This document shows positions 1-6,610 of a DNA stretch of 9,499 bases, in pieces (within the stretch, counting starts at the first letter, position 1; every line of letters begins with the position of its first letter). This DNA is from Ahrensia sp. (lineage in GTDB: Bacteria; Pseudomonadota; Alphaproteobacteria; Rhizobiales; Rhizobiaceae). The DNA lies in assembly GCA_024639025.1 (NCBI GenBank), contig JAHEJF010000041.1:1-9499 (forward strand), given 5' to 3'. A program made the translations under genes and the position numbers. Below the pieces are notes generated by a model. That model saw only the letters and a program-made list of their open reading frames with translations, had not been told where the DNA came from and searched no databases.

Positions 1-1
1 C

Positions 2-79
2 GCACGTGGATTCCTTTCTGCAATTGCCAAACCTGACTTTAGCAAGAGCAAGGTAAGTTTTCCTGAATCCACGGGCTAA
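2..79 (+). CDS. Possible 3' end of an unidentified gene (5'-truncated)
   Basis: A frame open from the window edge gives 25 codons ending in TAA at 77-79, with the C-terminus reading AKPDFSKSKVSFPESTG. It looks protein-like but is too short to assign to a family, and its third codon positions show no strong GC preference. Other frames here are also briefly open: one on the plus strand stops at about 54-56, and one on the minus strand begins with an ATG near position 92 and runs off the left edge without a ribosome site. The hairpin at 159-184 could serve as a terminator from this side too. Treat this as a weak call; the sequence left of the window would settle it. Confidence 0.2.
   Translation, partial: ARGFLSAIAKPDFSKSKVSFPESTG
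5..73. repeat. 9-bp inverted repeat pair at the left edge
   Basis: CGTGGATTC at 5-13 is the exact reverse complement of GAATCCACG at 65-73, separated by 51 nt. Each arm contains a GANTC site, the CcrM methylation target in alphaproteobacteria. In the same stretch CGGGCTAAAA occurs twice as a direct repeat, at 72-81 and 148-157. The pairing is seen directly; any function is unknown, and chance matches of this size are not rare in 160 nt. Confidence 0.3.
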
Positions 80-158
80 AATGCAATGCATCCGTGAAAG
101 ATGACGTAAAGAAATTCAACGAAGAATTGTCAGAAGTCGTTGATCTTCGGGCTAAAAG

Positions 159-184
159 AAAACCCGGCTCGTTGGCCGGGTTTT
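159..184 (-). terminator. Rho-independent terminator of rpoD (probably bidirectional)
   Basis: AAAACCCGGC (159-168) and GCCGGGTTTT (175-184) form a perfect 10-bp stem around a 6-nt loop, starting 2 nt beyond the rpoD stop. In leftward RNA the 3' arm ends in UUUU, followed by C and another UUUU, the usual intrinsic terminator layout. Because the arm also ends in TTTT on the plus strand, it could stop rightward transcription from the left edge as well. Position and form make this the best-supported terminator in the window. Confidence 0.85.
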
Positions 185-186
185 GT

Positions 187-2208
187 CTATTGATCCAGGA
201 AGCTGCGCAGTTTCCTTGAGCGGCTTGGATGTTTCAGCTTGCGAAGCGCTTTGGCTTCAATCTGCCGAATGCGTTCACGCGTCACGCTGAACTGCTGGCC
301 AACTTCTTCAAGCGTGTGATCGGTGTTCATGCCGATACCAAAACGCATCCGCAAGACGCGTTCCTCGCGCGGCGTTAGAGATGCCAAAACGCGGGTTGTG
401 GTTTCACGCAGGTTGGCCTGGATGGCAGCATCGATCGGCAGGACCGCGCCCTTGTCTTCGATGAAATCGCCCAAATGCGAGTCATCTTCGTCGCCAACCG
501 GTGTTTCAAGCGAAATCGGCTCCTTGGCAATTTTCAGCACCTTGCGCACTTTTTCGAGCGGCATAGCAAGTTTCTCGGACAGCTCTTCGGGCGTCGGTTC
601 GCGGCCAATCTCGTGCAGCATTTGCCGGCTGGTGCGAACGATCTTGTTAATGGTTTCAATCATGTGCACGGGAATTCGGATGGTCCGTGCCTGATCGGCG
701 ATTGATCGCGTGATCGCCTGCCTGATCCACCAAGTCGCATAGGTGGAGAATTTGTAGCCGCGGCGATACTCGAATTTGTCCACGGCTTTCATCAGGCCGA
801 TATTGCCCTCCTGAATGAGGTCAAGGAACTGCAGACCGCGGTTTGTGTATTTCTTCGCTATGGAGATCACCAGTCGCAAATTGGCTTCGACCATTTCCTT
901 CTTGGCGATGCGGGCTTCGCGCTCACCTTTTTGTACCTGATTGACGATGCGGCGGAATTCAGGAATTGAAATGCCAGTCTCTGTAGCAAGCTCCTGAATT
1001 TCTGCGCGCAATTCATCGATGGTTTTTGGTTCTTTTTTGGCAAAAGCCTGCCATGCTTTTGCTTCAAGCTTGCTGATGGTTCCAACCCAGTTGGGATCAA
1101 GCTCAGAGCCTTGATATTGCTCAAGAAACTTCTCGCGGCTCACACCGTAAGTCTCTGCAAGGCGCAGCAAACGGCCTTCATTTTGAACAAAGCGGCGGTT
1201 GATCGCGTAGAGTTGCTCAACCAGTGCGTCGATACGCTGATTGTTCAAAGACAGTGATTTGACGAGCGTGATCAGTTCTTCTTGAAGCTGCTTGTAGCGG
1301 CGTTTTTGGCTGCTTGACAGCTCGCCTTCATCGGCAAGCGCGTTCTCTACCTGCTGATCCTGCAATTTACGCAATTTCGCATAGGTGTTGGCGATATTGT
1401 CAAATATCTCCATGACCTGTGGGCGCAGTTCACCTTCCATTGCTGCCAGCGACAGGCTGACCTCGTCCTCTTCCTCATCTTCCTCTTCGATCTGTCCCTC
1501 TCCGCCGACATTGGTGATGTCATCATCACGGCGGCGCGGTTGACGAAGCAGGCGCTCTTTTTCTTCACGTTCCTTGCGGGCAGCATCAATCTCTTCAGGT
1601 GTTGGCACTTTGGGCGTCGCCTTGGCCTCGGGACCGGCATAGGTGGTCTCAAGATCGATGATCTCGCGCAGGAGGATATTTTCCTCGATCAGTTCGTCGC
1701 GCCAGATAATGATCGCCTGGAAGGTCAACGGGCTTTCGCACAGCCCCGCGATCATGGTTTCGCGACCAGCCTCTATCCGCTTTGCAATGGCGATCTCGCC
1801 CTCTCGCGACAGAAGTTCAACCTGGCCCATCTCGCGCAGATACATGCGCACTGGGTCGTCAGTCCGATCGGTGGGTTCTTTCTTTTTTGCTGTCGCGGCA
1901 ACAGCGGTACCTGTCGCCGTAGCAAGCTCCTTGGAGCCCTCGCCTTCCGCTTCGACTTCACCATCGTCTTCGACAACGTTGATGCCCATTTCAGACAATG
2001 TGGACATCACGTCCTCGATCTTGTCTGGATCGGTTTGCTCAGATGGCAGTACCGAATTGAGTTCATCGACCGTTACAAAGCCGCGTTTCTTTGCGGCGCG
2101 GATCATTTTCTTCACGCTGTCAGCGGTCAGGTCCAGAACCGGTCCGTCCGCTCCTGGCGCTTCAGCTTTTGTTTCCGCAGTTGATTTGGTTTTTGTTTTT
2201 GTCGCCAT
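187..2208 (-). CDS. rpoD: RNA polymerase primary sigma factor RpoD (sigma-70)
   Basis: This is the housekeeping sigma factor, which directs core RNA polymerase to -35/-10 promoters. It is full length at 673 residues. Region 1.1 is at about 24-82 ([13 protein letters not shown], then [10 protein letters not shown]). Region 1.2 is at about 116-150 ([11 protein letters not shown]). The non-conserved insert carries a run of acidic residues (EEEDEEEDE). Region 2 starts near 439 ([38 protein letters not shown]), region 3 is at about 519-595, and region 4 ends with the helix-turn-helix around [20 protein letters not shown]. The frame also has an ATG three codons upstream at 2217, but the GGAG at 2220-2223 is only 2 nt from it and 11 nt from the ATG at 2208, and known alphaproteobacterial RpoD proteins begin MATK, so 2208 is preferred. 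It lies downstream of dnaG on the same strand and ends at a strong terminator. No key element is missing. Confidence 0.98.
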   Translation of the reverse strand: MATKTKTKSTAETKAEAPGADGPVLDLTADSVKKMIRAAKKRGFVTVDELNSVLPSEQTDPDKIEDVMSTLSEMGINVVEDDGEVEAEGEGSKELATATGTAVAATAKKKEPTDRTDDPVRMYLREMGQVELLSREGEIAIAKRIEAGRETMIAGLCESPLTFQAIIIWRDELIEENILLREIIDLETTYAGPEAKATPKVPTPEEIDAARKEREEKERLLRQPRRRDDDITNVGGEGQIEEEDEEEDEVSLSLAAMEGELRPQVMEIFDNIANTYAKLRKLQDQQVENALADEGELSSSQKRRYKQLQEELITLVKSLSLNNQRIDALVEQLYAINRRFVQNEGRLLRLAETYGVSREKFLEQYQGSELDPNWVGTISKLEAKAWQAFAKKEPKTIDELRAEIQELATETGISIPEFRRIVNQVQKGEREARIAKKEMVEANLRLVISIAKKYTNRGLQFLDLIQEGNIGLMKAVDKFEYRRGYKFSTYATWWIRQAITRSIADQARTIRIPVHMIETINKIVRTSRQMLHEIGREPTPEELSEKLAMPLEKVRKVLKIAKEPISLETPVGDEDDSHLGDFIEDKGAVLPIDAAIQANLRETTTRVLASLTPREERVLRMRFGIGMNTDHTLEEVGQQFSVTRERIRQIEAKALRKLKHPSRSRKLRSFLDQ

Positions 2209-2219
2209 GGACGTCATTT

Positions 2220-2223
2220 CTCC
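2220..2223 (-). promoter_or_regulatory. Ribosome binding site of rpoD
   Basis: GGAG on the minus strand lies 11 nt before the ATG at 2208 and only 2 nt before the ATG at 2217. The short gap to 2217 is too tight for normal initiation, so the site favours the 2208 start. Confidence 0.55.
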
Positions 2224-2288
2224 AGCGATGCCCTTCGGTAAGGTATCGCCCTATCTCGCGCTTACAACCAACAATCCGAAACCGAATC

Positions 2289-2309
2289 GCCCATCTGTGC
2301 CACAGGGGC
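2289..2309 (-). other. Bulged hairpin in the rpoD leader
   Basis: On the plus strand GCCC (2289-2292) pairs with GGGC (2306-2309), and CTGT (2295-2298) pairs with ACAG (2302-2305) around a 3-nt loop, leaving a 2-nt bulge on one side. It lies about 80 nt upstream of the rpoD start and has no U-tract, so it is not terminator-like. A role in mRNA stability or translation is possible, but nothing in the sequence shows it. Confidence 0.3.
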
Positions 2310-2322
2310 TATCCGATGCGCG

Positions 2323-2338
2323 TTAAACTTCGATTAAC
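2323..2338. promoter_or_regulatory. CtrA-type binding site upstream of rpoD
   Basis: The sequence TTAA-N7-TTAAC at 2323-2338 matches the full consensus for CtrA, the alphaproteobacterial cell-cycle response regulator. With the G at 2322 it becomes the symmetric GTTAA-N7-TTAAC, so it reads as a match on both strands. It is 115 nt upstream of the preferred rpoD start, inside the dnaG-rpoD gap. Two GANTC sites (2284-2288 and 2426-2430) flank it. The match is seen directly; binding and its effect are inferred. It is downstream of the TATAAT at 2414-2419 in the direction of transcription, which would suit repression of that promoter, or activation of a promoter closer to rpoD that I cannot identify. 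Confidence 0.5.
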
Positions 2339-2413
2339 CGTAATGAACGGGTTTCCCCCTAAAACACACCTTTTTAGATAGTGTGCGTCACCGATATTTC
2401 CAGACATTGAACT

Positions 2414-2419
2414 ATTATA
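2414..2419 (-). promoter_or_regulatory. Possible -10 element of an rpoD promoter
   Basis: A perfect TATAAT lies on the minus strand about 205 nt upstream of the rpoD start and just past the hairpin that follows dnaG. A CTTGAC-like -35 (TTGACC at 2447-2452) is present but 27 nt away, too far for the normal 16-18 nt spacing, and the hexamer at the proper distance is poor. It may be an extended or activator-dependent promoter, or chance in an AT-rich stretch. Confidence 0.25.
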
Positions 2420-2462
2420 ATGGGTGATTCCTGCCTTTTGCGCTCAGGTCAAGCACTTTGGT

Positions 2463-2504
2463 AAAAAAACATGCGCCAATTTGGCTGCTTCGACGTGTTT
2501 TTTT
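2463..2504 (-). terminator. Terminator-like hairpin between dnaG and rpoD
   Basis: On the minus strand AAAAAAACA is followed, after a GCCA/TGGC inner stem, by TGTTTTTTT. The outer A and T tracts pair over 9 bp (2463-2471 with 2496-2504), and a run of seven T ends the structure 11 nt downstream of the dnaG stop. The stem is mostly A-U with a weak GC core, so termination is probably partial and some transcripts may continue into rpoD. Confidence 0.45.
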
Positions 2505-2514
2505 GCCCTGGAAA

Positions 2515-4458
2515 TCAAAAATTTCTGGATGGCCGGCCGGAGGAAGTTCCGAACCCTTCCATCAAGGCATCCAAACCTTGTGTTCGACGCACCTGAAGCT
2601 GGATATCCTGAAAGCGGGCCCAATTTGCCTCCGAGCCGTCCTTGACCAGTGCTTCTTCTGCAGCACGCAGTTCGTTGCTCAATCCCTTTGCGCGCTGATA
2701 GAGTTGAATGGCCTGATTATAAGCCGACAGCGCATCGTCATACGCCGCTGACACAGTGAAGACCCAAAGCCTGGCGCGGCTCACGGCCTTGTCAATTTTC
2801 TCGATGGTATGCGCATGTGCCTGTAATGCGGGAGATGCGAGCAATTCTTCACGCGTTCGCGCGCTGGTCTGTCCATGCGCCTCGATGATGGCTCCCTGCA
2901 AGGCGGCGACCGATTTGTTTTCGAATTCAAGGGCAAAGAACGTATCAAACGATTCGGTCAGCAGATCGGGATGGCAAATAACAGCACTCATCAGGGCAGC
3001 TTCGCGGACTGGCAGGTCGGCCGATGTTGCTCCTCCGGATTTCAGAAGCCTTGAATTTGTCAGGCTGCGCGTCATTGCAATTCTAGATTTTGCACCTGCA
3101 TAGGGTTTGCCGAATCCCGCACTTCCGGCCACACCGGAACCCATTCCGCCGCCACGGGAACTCTTGGGCGCAGTACCGAAGAAGGCGATAATGCGCTCGC
3201 GCATCTCTTGGGCATAATGCCGTCGCACGCTTTCATCGCCAATCTGGTTGGTTACTTCGCGCATGGTTTGCTCGAGCTTTGCACGACGCTCGGGCGTGTC
3301 GAAAGTATGCCCCCCGGTTTCGCGTAGCCACAACATGTCGGCGGCAGACTTTGCAGTCTTGATGATTTCCTCAAAAGCCCTTGGTCCCGCATCCTTGACC
3401 AGATCGTCTGGATCCTTTCCGTCGGGCAGAAGTGCGAAGCGAACCGATTTGCCGGGTTTGAGTTCTGACAGGGCCAGTTCAAGTCCACGAAAAGCGGCAC
3501 GAAGCCCCGCATCATCACCATCAAAGCACAGCACCGGCTCATCAGTCGCGCGCCAGATTTTTGCAAGCTGGTTTTCGGTGAGCGCGGTTCCCAAAGGTGC
3601 AACTGCATTTTGAAATCCGGCCTGGTCGAGCGCGATCACATCCATGTAGCCTTCAACAGCGATCATTGTGCCGCCCTGCTTGGCCTGAACTGATCGCGCG
3701 CGCTTGAAATTGTAGAGAATGTCGCCTTTGTGAAAGAGCTCGGTTTCTGGCGAATTGAGATATTTGGCCGGTACATCCGGGCTCATCGCGCGCCCGCCAA
3801 ATGCAATCACCCTGCCCTGCTGATCCTCGATCGGGAACATTATGCGGTCGCGAAAACGATCGTAGGAGACGGCGATATCGTCACCAAATACGACCATGCC
3901 GGTTGCTTCTATCTGTTCCTTGCTTGCGCCCTTTGAAGCGAGAAATTCCTTGACGGCTGACCGATTGTTTGGCGCGTACCCCAACCGAAATTTGGTGATT
4001 GTCGCCGCACCCAGCCCGCGATCACGCAAATAGGCTCGTGCACCGGCGCCGTTTTGGAGCTGCAATTGTTCTTCGAAAAACGAAGCAGCCAAATCCATGT
4101 ATTCATAGAGCGTCTTGCGCTTTTCTTCGCGCTTTTCGGCCTCCGGATCAGGTGCAGGCATGGCGACGCCGGCCATGGACGCGATACGTTCAACCGCTTC
4201 GGGAAAATTGACACCTTCCAGTTCAGTCAGAAAGCGGAAGTGATCGCCGGAAACACCGCAACCAAAACAGTAATACCGACCTTTTTTGTCCTCACAGTGG
4301 AAACTTGGCGTGTTCTCGCCGTGAAAAGGACAACAAGCCCAGTAGTCACCCCGGTTCGCATTGGTCTTTTTCTTGTCCCAGGAAACATGGCGCTGAATGA
4401 CATCGGAGATCGGAACACGATCCCTAATTTCATCCAGAAAGGATTGGCCAAAGCGCAT
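2515..4458 (-). CDS. dnaG: DNA primase DnaG
   Basis: DnaG makes the RNA primers for leading- and lagging-strand replication and works with the DnaB helicase. At 647 residues it is a normal full-length primase. The N-terminal CHC2 zinc finger has C43, H46, C64 and C67 (CPFH and CFGC). The catalytic core contains [17 protein letters not shown] at about 234-250, and the TOPRIM metal residues sit in EGYMDV (E269, D273), DGDDAG (D313, D315) and DGKDPDD (D349, D351), a constant offset of four from the E. coli enzyme. A Gly/Ser-rich linker at about 431-457 precedes the less conserved C-terminal DnaB-binding domain (about 480-647). The ATG at 4458 is preceded by a weak GGA about 8 nt upstream. It is the middle gene of yqeY-dnaG-rpoD. 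The 132-nt upstream gap holds a DnaA box and a hairpin, suggesting control separate from yqeY. Confidence 0.98.
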   Translation of the reverse strand: MRFGQSFLDEIRDRVPISDVIQRHVSWDKKKTNANRGDYWACCPFHGENTPSFHCEDKKGRYYCFGCGVSGDHFRFLTELEGVNFPEAVERIASMAGVAMPAPDPEAEKREEKRKTLYEYMDLAASFFEEQLQLQNGAGARAYLRDRGLGAATITKFRLGYAPNNRSAVKEFLASKGASKEQIEATGMVVFGDDIAVSYDRFRDRIMFPIEDQQGRVIAFGGRAMSPDVPAKYLNSPETELFHKGDILYNFKRARSVQAKQGGTMIAVEGYMDVIALDQAGFQNAVAPLGTALTENQLAKIWRATDEPVLCFDGDDAGLRAAFRGLELALSELKPGKSVRFALLPDGKDPDDLVKDAGPRAFEEIIKTAKSAADMLWLRETGGHTFDTPERRAKLEQTMREVTNQIGDESVRRHYAQEMRERIIAFFGTAPKSSRGGGMGSGVAGSAGFGKPYAGAKSRIAMTRSLTNSRLLKSGGATSADLPVREAALMSAVICHPDLLTESFDTFFALEFENKSVAALQGAIIEAHGQTSARTREELLASPALQAHAHTIEKIDKAVSRARLWVFTVSAAYDDALSAYNQAIQLYQRAKGLSNELRAAEEALVKDGSEANWARFQDIQLQVRRTQGLDALMEGFGTSSGRPSRNF

Positions 4459-4508
4459 GTTTTGTTTCCGTCAATTATTGGGCCAGCTTGTTGTAACCCC
4501 AAAATGAA

Positions 4509-4541
4509 CTATGCGGCACGCAATATTAGCGCGCCGCACAG
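4509..4541 (-). terminator. Intercistronic hairpin (terminator or attenuator) between yqeY and dnaG
   Basis: Arms 4509-4521 and 4529-4541 form a 13-bp stem with a 7-nt loop. In leftward RNA 11 pairs are Watson-Crick and 2 are G-U. In rightward RNA the same two positions are A-C mismatches, so the structure suits yqeY-to-dnaG transcription. The following bases are U-rich (UUCAUUUU) but not a clean U-run, so read-through is expected. It could set the dnaG to yqeY ratio or be an mRNA processing site; the loop also contains TAATAT, a poor -10 candidate. Confidence 0.5.
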
Positions 4542-4554
4542 CAAAATCTGAAAC

Positions 4555-4563
4555 TGTGGATAA
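4555..4563 (-). promoter_or_regulatory. Perfect DnaA box upstream of dnaG
   Basis: TTATCCACA on the minus strand is the exact strong DnaA-box consensus. It lies 27 nt past the yqeY stop and 96 nt before the dnaG start. Nine exact bases are expected about 0.07 times on both strands of a window this size. I saw no second box nearby, so an origin is unlikely; regulation of dnaG, and through it rpoD, by the replication initiator is the natural reading but is inferred. Confidence 0.5.
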
Positions 4564-4590
4564 ACCCGGCCCGTATGGCAGGGCAAAAGC

Positions 4591-5040
4591 CTAGCGAAGC
4601 ATGCCTTTGACAATGCTGGATGCCTTGGAAAAATCCATTTGACCGGCATATTCCTGCTTGAGCGCGTTCATGCATTTACCCATGTCGCGAAGGCCTTCTG
4701 CGCCTGTTGTTTCAACGATCTTCGCACAGGCCGCTTTAACACCGTCCTCGCCCAGTTGCTCGGGCAGGAATTCCTCAATGACTTTGCTTTCATTGCGTTC
4801 CTGCTCGGCCAACTCAAGACGTCCACCCTCTTCGTAGATGGCAGCCGATTCGCGACGCTGTTTGATCATTTTGCTCAGAATTTCAGTGATTTCACTGTCT
4901 GACACCGGATCTTTACCCGCGCCGCGGGCAGCGATGTCGCGATCCTTCACGGCTGCGCTGATAAGGCGCAAAGTGCAGACCCGCGTTTTATCCTGTGATT
5001 TCTGAGCTTCTTTAAGTGCAATTTGCAATTGTTCGCGCAT
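4591..5040 (-). CDS. yqeY: GatB/YqeY domain protein
   Basis: This is a small soluble protein of 149 residues, the usual size for free-standing YqeY. The family shares a helical domain with the tail of GatB, the tRNA amidotransferase subunit, but its own cellular role is not established. Family signatures are STLRLI-like VCTLRLISAAVKDRDIAARG at about 22-41, EEGGRLELAEQER in the middle, FLPEQL, and the C-terminal MDFSKASSIVKGML. The frame is open upstream to 5223, but known homologues begin MREQ, and an AGGG lies 8 nt before the ATG at 5040, so the shorter form is chosen. It is the first gene of the leftward yqeY-dnaG-rpoD block and divergent from carA. Confidence 0.93.
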   Translation of the reverse strand: MREQLQIALKEAQKSQDKTRVCTLRLISAAVKDRDIAARGAGKDPVSDSEITEILSKMIKQRRESAAIYEEGGRLELAEQERNESKVIEEFLPEQLGEDGVKAACAKIVETTGAEGLRDMGKCMNALKQEYAGQMDFSKASSIVKGMLR

Positions 5041-5066
5041 GCATAAAACCCTATTTTCGTTCGGGA

Positions 5067-5095
5067 AACATAATGTGCCTGCTTTTCTAAGGCAA
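5067..5095 (-). promoter_or_regulatory. Candidate sigma-70 promoter of yqeY
   Basis: On the minus strand TTGCCT (5090-5095) and TATGTT (5067-5072) are separated by 17 nt, each matching 4 of 6 consensus bases. Transcription would begin near 5060, leaving a leader of about 20 nt before the yqeY ATG. Spacing and position are good; the hexamers are ordinary. Confidence 0.35.
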
Positions 5096-5130
5096 GCGGT
5101 TCTTGGTCGCGTAAGCTGTTGTAATTCAAG

Positions 5131-5160
5131 CAATTTAAATATGTGATCAGAATAAATTTG
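5131..5160. promoter_or_regulatory. AT-rich imperfect palindrome in the yqeY-carA divergent region
   Basis: A 30-nt stretch is centred on the palindrome TGATCA (5144-5149), flanked by CAATTTAAATATG on the left and GAATAAATTTG on the right, which are roughly mirror complements. It sits between the two divergent genes, where an operator would be expected, and contains the half-site TGTGA of CRP/FNR-type sites without its partner half. No regulator can be named. Confidence 0.2.
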
Positions 5161-5196
5161 TGGTTTACGTTGCGTTATCTTCATTTTGCCGACCAG

Positions 5197-5202
5197 TTGA
5201 CA
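5197..5202 (+). promoter_or_regulatory. Possible -35 element of the carA promoter
   Basis: A perfect TTGACA lies 114 nt upstream of the carA start. At 17-18 nt downstream there is only a poor -10 (CATCCA); a better one, TATCAT at 5231-5236, is 28 nt away. The promoter may depend on an activator, or the match may be chance. Confidence 0.25.
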
Positions 5203-5305
5203 AAACCGCCATTTCACCCACATCCAACCATATCATTGCTGTTGCGTTCGAACCCAATATGGTGTTTGGACCTCAAAGCTTCAATATCAAACCTATGTCA
5301 CACTC

Positions 5306-5310
5306 AAGGG
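5306..5310 (+). promoter_or_regulatory. Ribosome binding site of carA
   Basis: AAGGG lies 6 nt before the ATG at 5317. It decides the start, because the frame is open for 58 more codons upstream without any CarA-like sequence. Confidence 0.6.
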
Positions 5311-5316
5311 TCAGTT

Positions 5317-6546
5317 ATGCCAATTTCGCATGAGATAGCCACAACAAACACGCCTGCACCCTGGGCGGTTGAAAAACCCACGGCCTTGCTGGTTTTAGCC
5401 GATGGAGTTGTGCTTGAAGGTCGCGGGTTTGGTGCGACAGGCGCAATCGAGGCTGAGGTTTGTTTTAACACTGCGCTGACCGGCTATCAGGAGATTTTGA
5501 CCGATCCCTCATACAAGGGTCAGATCGTTACATTTACGTTTCCCCATATCGGTAATGTCGGAACCAATGGCGAGGATATAGAGGACCTGACCCCTGCCAA
5601 TCGTGCCGGTGCCGTCGGCGCCATATTCAAGGCAGATATCACCAGTCCATCCAATTACCGCAATGCAGAGCATCTGGACGATTGGTTAAAAGCGCGCGGT
5701 ATTGTGGCCATGGCCGGCATCGATACACGGGCACTTACAGCTCATATTCGCGAAAATGGCGTCCCCAATGCCGTAATCGCTCACAATGAAGACGGCGAAT
5801 TTGATATTCCTGCTCTTAAGGCACGCGCAGCGCAGTGGTCCGGCCTCGTGGATTTGGACCTCGCCAAAGACGTAACCATAAGCGAAACCGGCAATTGGAC
5901 ACAGGTTCCATGGGTTTGGAATGAAGGACATGCTGAGACAGCAAAGTCAGATGTGCATATTGTAGCGCTTGATTTTGGCGTGAAGCGCAACATTCTGCGA
6001 CTGATCGCCGGCCTGGGCGCCAAGATCACAATTGTTCCGGCCACATCGAGCGCGGAGGAGGTATTGGCGCACAAGCCTGACGGGATATTCCTGTCCAATG
6101 GACCAGGCGATCCTGCAGCCACCGGGCAATATGCAGTACCAACCATCAAAGCGCTGATCGAAACCGGCATTCCGATGTTCGGCATTTGCCTGGGCCACCA
6201 GATGCTTGCGCTTGCCCTTGGCGGCAGCACAATCAAGATGCACCAGGGTCATCATGGCGCGAATCATCCGGTCAAGGATCACACGACCGAGAAAGTGGAA
6301 ATTGTCTCGATGAACCATGGTTTTGCGGTTGATTCTGCTTCTCTTCCCGACGGTGTAGCGCAAACCCATGTCAGCCTATTTGACGGCACGAATTGTGGTC
6401 TGGCCGTGGATGGAAAGCCAGTATTTTCAGTCCAGCATCACCCGGAAGCCTCGCCCGGCCCGCAAGATAGCCATTATTTGTTCCGGCGCTTTTTCAATCT
6501 GATCCGTGAGAAGCAGGGACTGGAACCGCTGGATGAGAGCAAATAG
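5317..6546 (+). CDS. carA: Carbamoyl-phosphate synthase small (glutaminase) subunit
   Basis: CarA removes the amide from glutamine and passes ammonia to CarB, which makes carbamoyl phosphate for pyrimidine and arginine synthesis. The product is 409 residues. The N-terminal domain has ALLVLADGVVLEGRGFGA, LTGYQEILTDPSY and IVTFTFPHIGNVG. The C-terminal class I glutamine amidotransferase domain has LSNGPGDP, the nucleophile elbow GICLGHQ with C291, and HHPEASPGP with the catalytic pair H375 and E377. All catalytic residues are present. It is slightly longer at the N-terminus than the 382-residue E. coli protein, as is usual for alphaproteobacteria. carB is not adjacent, also common in this group. 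It is divergent from yqeY over 276 nt and followed by a terminator-like hairpin. Confidence 0.97.
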   Translation: MPISHEIATTNTPAPWAVEKPTALLVLADGVVLEGRGFGATGAIEAEVCFNTALTGYQEILTDPSYKGQIVTFTFPHIGNVGTNGEDIEDLTPANRAGAVGAIFKADITSPSNYRNAEHLDDWLKARGIVAMAGIDTRALTAHIRENGVPNAVIAHNEDGEFDIPALKARAAQWSGLVDLDLAKDVTISETGNWTQVPWVWNEGHAETAKSDVHIVALDFGVKRNILRLIAGLGAKITIVPATSSAEEVLAHKPDGIFLSNGPGDPAATGQYAVPTIKALIETGIPMFGICLGHQMLALALGGSTIKMHQGHHGANHPVKDHTTEKVEIVSMNHGFAVDSASLPDGVAQTHVSLFDGTNCGLAVDGKPVFSVQHHPEASPGPQDSHYLFRRFFNLIREKQGLEPLDESK

Positions 6547-6583
6547 GCCCGCCAGGTCCCCAATCGAAGAATGGGCTTTTTTT
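6547..6583 (+). terminator. Probable terminator of carA
   Basis: Immediately after the carA stop, GCCC (6547-6550) can pair with GGGC (6573-6576), or CCCA (6559-6562) with TGGG (6572-6575), followed by seven T (6577-6583). The T-run and position are convincing, but either stem is short, so strength is uncertain. The channel gene starts only 27 nt beyond it. Confidence 0.5.
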
Positions 6584-6610
6584 ACGCGCGCATTGCGTTA
6601 GTCTTGCACC

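Noticed and set aside
1540..2326. Long open frames on the plus strand opposite rpoD
   Set aside because: They are antisense to highly conserved sigma-70 coding sequence, have no ribosome sites and give low-complexity, Ser/Arg- or Phe-rich translations; they are by-products of codon bias.
2508..2667. A small plus-strand gene overlapping the end of dnaG
   Set aside because: The frame runs through the dnaG 3' end and the hairpin region, has no ribosome site and shows no family resemblance.
4555..4563. A replication origin near the DnaA box
   Set aside because: Only one box was found, without the clustered boxes and AT-rich unwinding element expected of an origin.
5041..5223. 61-codon in-frame N-terminal extension of yqeY
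   Set aside because: YqeY proteins start at MREQ; the extension overlaps the promoter region and is not protein-like for this family.
5197..5236. A standard sigma-70 promoter from TTGACA and TATCAT before carA
   Set aside because: The hexamers are 28 nt apart, far from the 16-18 nt needed; only the -35 match is kept, at low confidence.
5143..5316. 58-codon in-frame N-terminal extension of carA
   Set aside because: It has no CarA homology, and AAGGG 6 nt before the ATG at 5317 supports the shorter form; this stretch is leader DNA.
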